Shown here one piece after another: positions 28,855-34,394 of a stretch of 34,394 bases of DNA. The DNA is taken from NCBI GenBank assembly GCA_016288755.1, contig JAEELE010000018.1, forward strand, positions 1-34,394, read 5' to 3'. The translations under genes and the position numbers were made by a program. The notes below the pieces were generated by a model, which saw only the letters and a program-made list of their open reading frames with translations, ran no database searches and was not told the origin of the DNA. Every line of letters begins with the position of its first letter. Within the stretch, counting starts at the first letter, position 1. This DNA comes from Oscillospiraceae bacterium (lineage in GTDB: Bacteria > Bacillota > Clostridia > Oscillospirales > Ruminococcaceae).

Positions 28855-30267
28855 CTATTCCCCTGTCGGCATCGCAGTGATATTGACCTTCGGGAGCGGG
28901 CTGACCCACACGCCGCTGACGGTCTCCGGCAGCACGACGGTCACCGCCTGCGTGAAGGTGCCCTCGTCCGGCATGGTCGCGTTGAACAGGTTGACATACG
29001 CCTTGATATCGGCGGCGCTGACCTTCGCGACCTCCGCGGCAGTGCCGATGATCGTAATGCGCGTGCGCCCTGCCTGCACCGTGCAGTCATAGCCCGCGGG
29101 GCTGTTGATCGCCACGATGTCGCTGTTGGCGATCCAGCGCGTCTCCGCGATCAGGTCGGTCTCGTCGAGGGAGACATAGACCGTGCCGAGATTGGAGCTG
29201 TCCTCGTAGCCGTATTCGGCGAGCTTCGAGCTGACGTCAATCTTATAGGGCGTGCCGCCGAGCGAGAAGGAGCTCACCGGGATCGTGTCGTCCAGCTCCC
29301 ACACGTCGTAGCGGTCGAGCTTCGCCTTTGCCTGCGGGTCGTCGGTCTTGATCGAGATATAGAGGTTGTTCTCGCCGTAGCCGGGCAGCTCGTATGCCTG
29401 ATCGGTGTTGAGCCGCAGCCGCGCCAGCAGCGACGCGGTATCAAAATTCGACGCCGACGGCACCGAGATATTGACCGTCACCGGCAGGCGGCGGATATAG
29501 TAGACCGGGATCTTCACAGAAAACTGCACATTCTGCATGCTGAAGGGCGTTGCCGAAACGGTGCTGCCGTCTGCAGAAATCAGCGTCACGTCGGAGAGAT
29601 TGGTGAAGGTCTTGGTCTGCTCGATCGACTCGCTCTCGGTCAGGTTGACCCGCAGATGATCGACCTGAGACAGCGAGGTCGAGGGACCGTAGAGCACAAC
29701 GCTCGAGGGCTCGCAGGTGATGTTGTCCTCGTCGATCACGACCTCCTCGTCGGAGCCGGACAGATTCGGGTGCAGCACCTCGGTGACCGGAATCTCCTTG
29801 GTCTGGAACTTGTCCAGCGTCACATCGACCGTCGTGACCGACAGCGTGACATTGCCGAGCGTCGCGCCGTTCTTTGCGCGCACGCGGACCGGCAGGGTCT
29901 GCCGCCCGATCGCATCGGTGACGGCGTTGCTGTTGAAATCGACATACGCCTCCAGATCGCTGCGGTTCAGACCGCCGATGTTGGCACGTCCGCCCGAGAC
30001 CGTCACGTCGACGCTGAGCGAATCGGTCTCCGGCGAGAGCACGCTCAGCCCGTAGGCGGCAGCGCGCGAATTGGAGATATCGACCGCGATCGGCAGCCCG
30101 CTGAACGAAACGGAATAGTTGCCGCTGACGATCGTCGCGATATAGACCCAGATGAAGAACGCCATCACGAAGGAGAGGATCATCAGCAGCAGGTCCGAGC
30201 GCGTCGGCTTGTGCAGCCAGTGCGGCTTCTTGAGGAACTCGTGCGTTTTCTTTGAAATGTCAGCCAC
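28855..30267 (-). CDS. cdaR: CdaA regulatory protein, YbbR repeat protein
   Basis: A 470-residue membrane-anchored protein: a short cytoplasmic N-terminus, one membrane helix (DLLLMILSFVMAFFIWVYIA, ~25-44), then about four YbbR repeats outside the cell. Typical strands are ISNSRAAAYGLSVLSPETDS, LEAYVDFNSNAVTDAIGRQT, CEPSSVVLYGPSTSLSQVDH, LNTDQAYELPGYGENNLYIS and DIKAYVNLFNATMPDEGTFT. CdaR binds and modulates the diadenylate cyclase CdaA. It starts 2 nt after the cdaA stop, the usual gene order. In many Firmicutes glmM follows; here an intrinsic terminator does. Confidence 0.92.
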   Translation of the reverse strand: MADISKKTHEFLKKPHWLHKPTRSDLLLMILSFVMAFFIWVYIATIVSGNYSVSFSGLPIAVDISNSRAAAYGLSVLSPETDSLSVDVTVSGGRANIGGLNRSDLEAYVDFNSNAVTDAIGRQTLPVRVRAKNGATLGNVTLSVTTVDVTLDKFQTKEIPVTEVLHPNLSGSDEEVVIDEDNITCEPSSVVLYGPSTSLSQVDHLRVNLTESESIEQTKTFTNLSDVTLISADGSTVSATPFSMQNVQFSVKIPVYYIRRLPVTVNISVPSASNFDTASLLARLRLNTDQAYELPGYGENNLYISIKTDDPQAKAKLDRYDVWELDDTIPVSSFSLGGTPYKIDVSSKLAEYGYEDSSNLGTVYVSLDETDLIAETRWIANSDIVAINSPAGYDCTVQAGRTRITIIGTAAEVAKVSAADIKAYVNLFNATMPDEGTFTQAVTVVLPETVSGVWVSPLPKVNITAMPTGE

Positions 30268-30269
30268 CG

Positions 30270-31196
30270 TCAGACCTCCTTTCCGCTGTCAGCGGTCTGC
30301 TTGGCAGGCTCTGACTTCTCCGCAGGTCTGTGCTTTCTGCGGAAGGGCAGCAGGTCTCTGGCGTGCCAGCCCGATTCACTTTCCGGCGGGATCAGCGTCT
30401 TCCGCAGGAGCTCCTCGAGCATCCGCTTGGTATAATCGCGGGTGAGCACGCCGTTCTGTGCGACCGAAATCTGCCCGGTCTCCTCGGAGACGACGATGAT
30501 CAGCGCGTCGGAATTCTCGCTCATGCCGATGGCGGCGCGGTGCCGGGAACCCAGATGCTTGTCGATCAGCTCCTCCTTCTGGGGCTTGGGCAGAAAGCAT
30601 GCCGCCGCCCAGATGATGCCGTCGCGCATGATGACCGCGCCGTCGTGCAGCGGGGTCTTGGGATAGAAGATATTGCCGAAGAGCTCGACGGTCGGCTCCG
30701 CCTTCATCACGGTGCCGTTGAGGATCTGCTCGCCGAGCTTGGTCGAGCGTTCAATGACGATCAGCGCGCCGGTGCAGGTTCTGGCAAGCTGCGCCGCCGA
30801 CTCACAGATCGCGGGAATCGCCTTTTCCCAGCGCTCCACGGTCGAGGCATCGGAGCCGAAGGTGAACCGCGACAGGCGGAAGGTCGTCTGTCCGAATTTT
30901 TCGAGTGCTCTGCGCAGCTCTGGCTGGAAGAGCACGATGATCGCAATCAGACCGGTGTTGAGCACCATATAGGAGATAAAGCGCATCGCCTTCAGGCCGA
31001 TGAAATCGCTGACAATATAGGCGACGACGACAAATGCGATGCCCTTCATCAGCTGGGCGGCGCGGGTCTCGCGCACGAGCTTCAGCACAGCGTAGAGCAG
31101 ATAGGACAGCAGGAGAATATCGACGATATCGACGATGCTGATCGACTGCACGACGTTAAACAGCGCATTCCAAGCGTTCCGGAACCAGTCAAACAA
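30270..31196 (-). CDS. cdaA: Diadenylate cyclase CdaA
   Basis: A 308-residue membrane enzyme making c-di-AMP from two ATP. TTG 31196 is preferred as start because AAAGGGGG lies 9 nt upstream and the protein then begins at the usual place (FDWFRNAWNALFNVVQSI); the frame stays open to 31250. Three membrane helices cover ~15-95 (IVDIVDILLLSYLLYAVLKL, GIAFVVVAYIVSDFIGLKAM, LNTGLIAIIVLFQPEL). The DAC domain follows, with TGALIVIERSTKLGE, the catalytic LHDGAVIM (DGA, ~182) and GSRHRAAIGMSE (RHR, ~218). The basic tail (~285-308) is not conserved. c-di-AMP controls potassium and osmotic balance. Confidence 0.94.
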   Translation of the reverse strand: MFDWFRNAWNALFNVVQSISIVDIVDILLLSYLLYAVLKLVRETRAAQLMKGIAFVVVAYIVSDFIGLKAMRFISYMVLNTGLIAIIVLFQPELRRALEKFGQTTFRLSRFTFGSDASTVERWEKAIPAICESAAQLARTCTGALIVIERSTKLGEQILNGTVMKAEPTVELFGNIFYPKTPLHDGAVIMRDGIIWAAACFLPKPQKEELIDKHLGSRHRAAIGMSENSDALIIVVSEETGQISVAQNGVLTRDYTKRMLEELLRKTLIPPESESGWHARDLLPFRRKHRPAEKSEPAKQTADSGKEV

Positions 31197-31410
31197 TTCC
31201 TGCCGCCCCCTTTCTGTAAATCTGTTTTCCGCATTGTGTTCCGACGGCAAATCGGTATTTACCGTTCCGGAACGAACCGGGCTACCCTCACGTTTCCGTC
31301 CGTTTCATGGGACTGAATGACGAACCTGACAGCAGATGTTCCGATGCCTTTTCCCTGATACGCCGGGAATACGGTTCCGGACAGGGCGCTCCGTAAAAAT
31401 CAGCGGTCCA
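31197..31410 (-). promoter_or_regulatory. Long untranslated leader of cdaA
   Basis: The predicted transcript starts near 31410, giving about 210 nt before the cdaA start. Local pairings exist (CCGGAACCG/CGGTTC-type segments, GGGAA/TTCCC), but I find none of the conserved blocks of the ydaO c-di-AMP riboswitch and no other class I recognise. No gene is seen. Confidence 0.35.
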
Positions 31411-31416
31411 TCTTAT

Positions 31417-31445
31417 AGTATAACACATTCGGGCAAAGAATGCAA
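31417..31445 (-). promoter_or_regulatory. Sigma-A promoter of cdaA-cdaR
   Basis: On the minus strand TTGCAT (31445-31440), a 17-bp spacer and TATACT (31422-31417). Confidence 0.75.
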
Positions 31446-31510
31446 CCGCTCACAGAAATTTCGGCATTTTTTCCGATAGCCCCTCCGACTTTTTGGCAAT
31501 GATGCCCACA

Positions 31511-31548
31511 CAAAGAAAACGGCTCCGCTTTTCGGGGCGAAGCCGTTT
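31511..31548 (-). terminator. Intrinsic terminator of the zinc-ribbon gene
   Basis: AAACGGCTCCGC pairs with GCGAAGCCGTTT, with a 1-2 nt mismatch in the middle, around a TTTTCGGG loop. On the minus strand it is followed by TTTTCTTTGTG. It lies about 16 nt after the gene stop. Confidence 0.8.
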
Positions 31549-31563
31549 CGGGAATGCTTTGGC

Positions 31564-32004
31564 TCAGACAGGGATATTGCCGGTGCTGTCCGCATTGAAG
31601 AACTGATTGCTGGTCTCGGTGTAGTAATCGTTCTCGTCGAGGGAGGTGAAGTCCTCGTCATCCGGGTCGGGCAGGCGTGCGCCGCAGACACCGCAGAAAA
31701 TGTTCTTCTCGCTGTTTTCCGCATCGCACTTCGGGCACATCTTGTAGCCGCGCAGGGTGTTGAGCTCGAACTTCATCTTCTTGATGCGGCGGCGTCTCGC
31801 GTCGATGTCGTCGCACAGTGCACGGAAGACCGCCGGGTCCTCGTCCGGGTTCTTGTAGTAGCGCTTGCCGAGGTCGGCGAAGATCTCCACGATACGCTCC
31901 TCCTCATAGAGGATCTTGCGCTTGAGATTCTGAACCTCGGAGATGCTGCCCATCTTCTCGGAGACACCTCTGCCGGCGTCGCTGATCTTGTCAAATATGC
32001 TCAT
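31564..32004 (-). CDS. Zinc-ribbon protein with an N-terminal coiled coil
   Basis: A 146-residue protein from ATG 32004 (MSIFDKISDAGRGVSEKM), chosen because GGGGAG is 8 nt upstream and the promoter at 32089-32117 fits it; longer frames would start before the promoter. Residues ~1-80 are helical and charged (LKRKILYEEERIVEIFADLG, DIDARRRRIKKMKFELNTLR). A double-Cys zinc ribbon follows (MCPKCDAENSEKNIFCGVCG, ~90-112), and the tail is acidic. Such proteins are common in Clostridia, beside various operons. The molecular role is unknown; a scaffold or protein-interaction role is a guess from the architecture. Confidence 0.8.
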   Translation of the reverse strand: MSIFDKISDAGRGVSEKMGSISEVQNLKRKILYEEERIVEIFADLGKRYYKNPDEDPAVFRALCDDIDARRRRIKKMKFELNTLRGYKMCPKCDAENSEKNIFCGVCGARLPDPDDEDFTSLDENDYYTETSNQFFNADSTGNIPV

Positions 32005-32088
32005 GTGAAACACTCCCCATATGCGGAGGGCAACCCCCCGCTGTCTGTTTTTCCCGCAGAAGCATCCGGCGCTCCTGCTCCTGATATT

Positions 32089-32117
32089 ATTATACACTGT
32101 CTGCACAGAAATGTCAA
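32089..32117 (-). promoter_or_regulatory. Perfect sigma-A promoter of the zinc-ribbon gene
   Basis: On the minus strand TTGACA (32117-32112), a 17-bp spacer and TATAAT (32094-32089). Both boxes are perfect; the leader is about 80 nt. Confidence 0.9.
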
Positions 32118-32375
32118 GTGTCCGGCACGATATTTCCGCCGTGCCGGTGTCTTTTCGTGCATTTTGCCGAATGGAGCGGCGGCGGTACAGCGTCACGCGG
32201 CGCAGCAAAGATGATTGGTTTCGGGAGAAAACTCCTCCCTCCTGCCTGCTGCCTGCTGCCCGATGTTTAGAGCACATTACGCCCCAAGAAGGCGCGCCGG
32301 CGCCGTGTATGACGCGATATTGGGTGAAGGTGCCAAACGGCTCGCGGAGCCGACTCGCCAGCCCGGGCTCCGGGC
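32118..32375. other. Gene-free interval with a heptamer repeat and GC-rich hairpins
   Basis: No credible gene is seen between the zinc-ribbon promoter and the ACT-domain gene. It contains the period-7 array at 32231-32260. Near the ACT stop lie GCCCGG/CCGGGC and GGCTC/GAGCC hairpins, one of which may end the paaK-ACT transcript. Confidence 0.5.
32231..32260. repeat. Short period-7 array of CCTGCTG type
   Basis: CTCCTCC-like, CCTCCTG, CCTGCTG, CCTGCTG, CC: about four heptamers. The sequence differs from the AGTNAGR arrays, but the 7-bp period and strong purine/pyrimidine strand bias are shared. Confidence 0.6.
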
Positions 32376-32810
32376 TTATGCGCCGTAAGCCTCCTCGACG
32401 GAGAGCAGCTCGATGCCGCCTGCGGTCAGCGCACCGATCGCCGCGAAGTCATTGTCCACGCGCACCACCGTCACTGCCGTGCCGGGCACGCGGTTCACAA
32501 AGGCATACATGTATTCCACGTTGACATTTGCCCTGTCGAGCATCTCGAGCATCGTTGCGACACCGCCCGGGATATCCGGCACCTTGACCGCGATGACCGA
32601 GGTCACCTTGTAGGTCCAGCCGTTCGCCGAGAGGAGCGCTTCGGTCTCCTCGGGCTTGTTGACAATGACGCGGAGAATGCCGAAATCGCGGGTGTCCGCA
32701 AGGCTCAGTGAGCGCAGGTCGATGCCCGCGTCGGCGATCAGGCGGGTCACCTCCGCCATCTTGCCCTGCTGATTTTCCACAAAAATCGAAAACTGCTTGA
32801 TCGTGTCCAT
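32376..32810 (-). CDS. Tandem ACT-domain protein
   Basis: A 144-residue protein made of two ACT domains (~1-70 and ~71-140): IKQFSIFVENQQGKMAEVTR, AGIDLRSLSLADTRDFGILR, VTSVIAVKVPDIPGGVATML and ANVNVEYMYAFVNRVPGTAV. ACT pairs bind amino acids or similar ligands. It starts 21 nt after the paaK-type ligase, behind GGGGG. This pairing is common in Clostridia and Archaea, where the protein is thought to sense aromatic amino acids or acyl-CoA metabolism; the ligand is inferred, not shown. Confidence 0.9.
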   Translation of the reverse strand: MDTIKQFSIFVENQQGKMAEVTRLIADAGIDLRSLSLADTRDFGILRVIVNKPEETEALLSANGWTYKVTSVIAVKVPDIPGGVATMLEMLDRANVNVEYMYAFVNRVPGTAVTVVRVDNDFAAIGALTAGGIELLSVEEAYGA

Positions 32811-32831
32811 GATGATTCCCCCTTTTCCGGT

Positions 32832-34139
32832 TCAGTCATGCAGCTTGCGGCGGTCGATGACGCGCACAGCCTTGCCCTCGCTGCGGGTGATGGACTTCGG
32901 CGAGACAAGGTGCACCTTCGGGCTGATGCCCAGCATCGTCTTGATCGCGGATGCAAGCGCACGCTCCTTGTCCTGCACGTCCTTCATCTTGTCGGAGAAC
33001 TGCTCGGCAGTCATCTCGACGCTGATATCGAGCGTATCGGAGTTGTTTTTGCGGTCGACCTCGATCAGATAATTCGGCGAGTAGCCCTGCTCGATCAGCA
33101 CGGTCTCGATCTGCGACGGGAACACATTGACGCCGCGGATGATGAGCATGTCGTCCGATCTGCCCATCGGCTTGCACATCTTGATGAGCGTTCTGCCGCA
33201 GGAGCACTTGCCGCGGGTCAGCTTGCAGAGGTCGCGGGTGCGGTATCTGAGCAGCGGGAATGCCTCCTTGTCGATCGCGGTGAACACCAGCTCGCCGACA
33301 GAGCCCTCGGGGAGCACCTCGCCGGTGTCGGGGTCGATGATCTCCGGGATGAAGTGGTCCTCGTTGATGTGCATGCCGGTCTGCTCCCCGCACTCGAATG
33401 CCACGCCCGGACCGGAGGTCTCGGTCAGACCGTAAATGTCGAATGCCTTGATGCCGAGCGATGCCTCGATTGAGCGGCGCATCTCCTCGGTCCACGGCTC
33501 TGCACCGAAGATGCCGGCTTTCAGCTTGATGTCGTCCGGCGTCAGACCCATCTCGTGCAGCGTCTCGCCGATGTAGGCGGCGTAGGACGGGGTGCAGCAG
33601 AGAATGGTCGAGCCGAGATCGCACATGAACTGGATCTGGCGCTCGGTGTTGCCCGAGGACATGGGCAGCGTCAGGCAGCCGACCTTGTGCGAGCCGCCGT
33701 GCAGACCCGCGCCGCCGGTGAAGAGCCCATAGCCGTAAGCGACCTGAACCACGTCGTCTGCGGTGCCGCCTGCCGCGACGATCGCTCTTGCGGTGCAGTC
33801 CTCCCAGAGATCGACGTCATGCTGCGTGTAGAACGCAACGACGCGCTTGCCGGTCGTGCCGGAGGTCGACTGGATGCGCACGCAGTCCGTCAGCGGGACG
33901 GCGAGCAGCCCGTAGGGGTATGCGTCGCGGAGGTCCGCCTTCGAGAGGAAGGGCAGCTTGTGCAGGTCGTCGACCGACTGGATATCGTCGGGGGTCACGC
34001 CCTTTTCCTCCATCTTTGCGCGGTAGTAGGGGACATTGTCCCAGACGTGCTGCACCTGCTTTTTCAGCTTTTCTGTCTGGAGTCTGCGCATGTCCTCGAG
34101 GGGCATGCATTCAATGTCCTCGTGCCAGTAGTTTGCCAT
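32832..34139 (-). CDS. paaK: Phenylacetate-CoA ligase family enzyme
   Basis: A 435-residue AMP-forming acyl-CoA ligase from ATG 34139 (MANYWHEDIECMP), chosen because AAAGGA lies 9 nt upstream; an ATG 9 nt earlier abuts that site. Motifs include IQSTSGTTGKRVVAFY (P-loop), YGYGLFTGGAGLHGGSHKVG, FDIYGLTETSGPGVAFEC (A5), LLRYRTRDLCKLTRGKCSCG (A7/A8, with Cys residues typical of this clade) and GRSDDMLIIRGVNVFPSQIE. It activates aryl acids such as phenylacetate or indoleacetate to CoA thioesters. In gut anaerobes it usually accompanies indolepyruvate oxidoreductase (ior) genes, which are not seen here. The true substrate is uncertain. Confidence 0.9.
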   Translation of the reverse strand: MANYWHEDIECMPLEDMRRLQTEKLKKQVQHVWDNVPYYRAKMEEKGVTPDDIQSVDDLHKLPFLSKADLRDAYPYGLLAVPLTDCVRIQSTSGTTGKRVVAFYTQHDVDLWEDCTARAIVAAGGTADDVVQVAYGYGLFTGGAGLHGGSHKVGCLTLPMSSGNTERQIQFMCDLGSTILCCTPSYAAYIGETLHEMGLTPDDIKLKAGIFGAEPWTEEMRRSIEASLGIKAFDIYGLTETSGPGVAFECGEQTGMHINEDHFIPEIIDPDTGEVLPEGSVGELVFTAIDKEAFPLLRYRTRDLCKLTRGKCSCGRTLIKMCKPMGRSDDMLIIRGVNVFPSQIETVLIEQGYSPNYLIEVDRKNNSDTLDISVEMTAEQFSDKMKDVQDKERALASAIKTMLGISPKVHLVSPKSITRSEGKAVRVIDRRKLHD

Positions 34140-34192
34140 TGGAATCATTCCTTTCGGTTTAAGTATATCAACAGTCAGACTGTATTGTCCTG

Positions 34193-34394
34193 TTATTCGG
34201 CGAGCAGGCGTGCCCGCAGCGCGCCGATCGACGAGCAAAATTCGCTCCTGCGGTCGGCATGCAGATCGGCAGCTTCGGAATCACATTCCTCGCCGCTGAT
34301 CCAGCGGAGCGCCTCGGCTGCTCTTTGGCGGAGCCCGGGCACATCGTATTTCGGATGCTTGCTGAACAGCTTGGTTTCTGCCAGTGCTTTGGCG
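34193..34394 (-). CDS. C-terminal end of an unidentified protein (partial)
   Basis: An open frame enters from the right edge and stops at TAA (34195-34193). It gives 66 visible residues including AETKLFSKHPKYDVPGLRQR, AAEALRWISGEECDSEAADL and SEFCSSIGALRARLLAE. The sequence is helical and charged; no family is recognised. It lies 53 nt upstream of the paaK-type gene on the same strand with no clear terminator between, so both may share a transcript. Confidence 0.6.
   Translation of the reverse strand, partial: AKALAETKLFSKHPKYDVPGLRQRAAEALRWISGEECDSEAADLHADRRSEFCSSIGALRARLLAE

Noticed and set aside
31197-31410. ydaO-type c-di-AMP riboswitch upstream of cdaA
   Set aside because: The conserved blocks recalled for that class (CGCTTAA, GGGGGACC, AACCCGTCAGC-like) are absent.

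Overview
The window looks like a chromosomal piece of a high-GC gut or rumen Clostridium of the Ruminococcus/Oscillospiraceae type. This is an inference from a type I dockerin protein, BspA-like LRR_5 surface proteins, two ECF sigma/anti-sigma pairs, cdaA-cdaR, Hsp33, a YerC-type TrpR-like regulator, tRNAs without encoded CCA, and many sigma-A promoters with 17-bp spacers. No rRNA is present to fix the species.

Layout. 1-2.2 kb is a broken edge of an integrative element: the start of one gene, a DUF3991/Toprim protein, and the C-terminal stump of a giant helicase/methylase with an apparent 1-nt frameshift. The stump abuts the 3' stump of an unrelated gene. 2.6-3.3 kb is a self-contained transcription unit (perfect promoter, about 630 nt of heavily paired sequence, intrinsic terminator) with no normal gene; it is the best candidate here for an unusual element, a large structured RNA. 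It is followed by a metallophosphoesterase, a small inverted-repeat element, and an ECF sigma/anti-sigma pair. 5.5-11 kb holds two divergent secreted LRR proteins, one with four Ig-like repeats and one with a dockerin. 11-13.7 kb has a cation diffusion facilitator and a DUF4129 membrane protein, bracketed by period-7 repeat arrays. 13.7-17 kb carries a family 3 glycoside hydrolase, a TfoX-N protein, a small unknown and a small membrane protein.

17.1-20.7 kb (minus strand) is a nickel-pincer cofactor operon, larE - two small membrane proteins - larB - larC, driven by a perfect consensus promoter and without larA in view. 20.8-23.4 kb (plus) is yerC - methyltransferase - flavodoxin-like reductase - hslO, tightly overlapping. 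Four tRNA genes (Val-Asp-Gly-Cys) with their own promoter and terminator follow, then polA-rimI. The 3' end of rimI carries a 164-bp MITE whose removal restores a different natural-looking C-terminus. 27.1-28.7 kb is a second sigma/anti-sigma pair with a perfect 14-bp palindrome upstream. 28.8-31.4 kb is cdaA-cdaR (c-di-AMP synthesis and its regulator). 31.5-34.4 kb has a zinc-ribbon protein, a paaK-ACT pair, and the end of an unidentified gene.

All calls come from reading the sequence. No database, folding or covariance search was run, so family names rest on recognised motifs and RNA or mobile-element classes are hypotheses.
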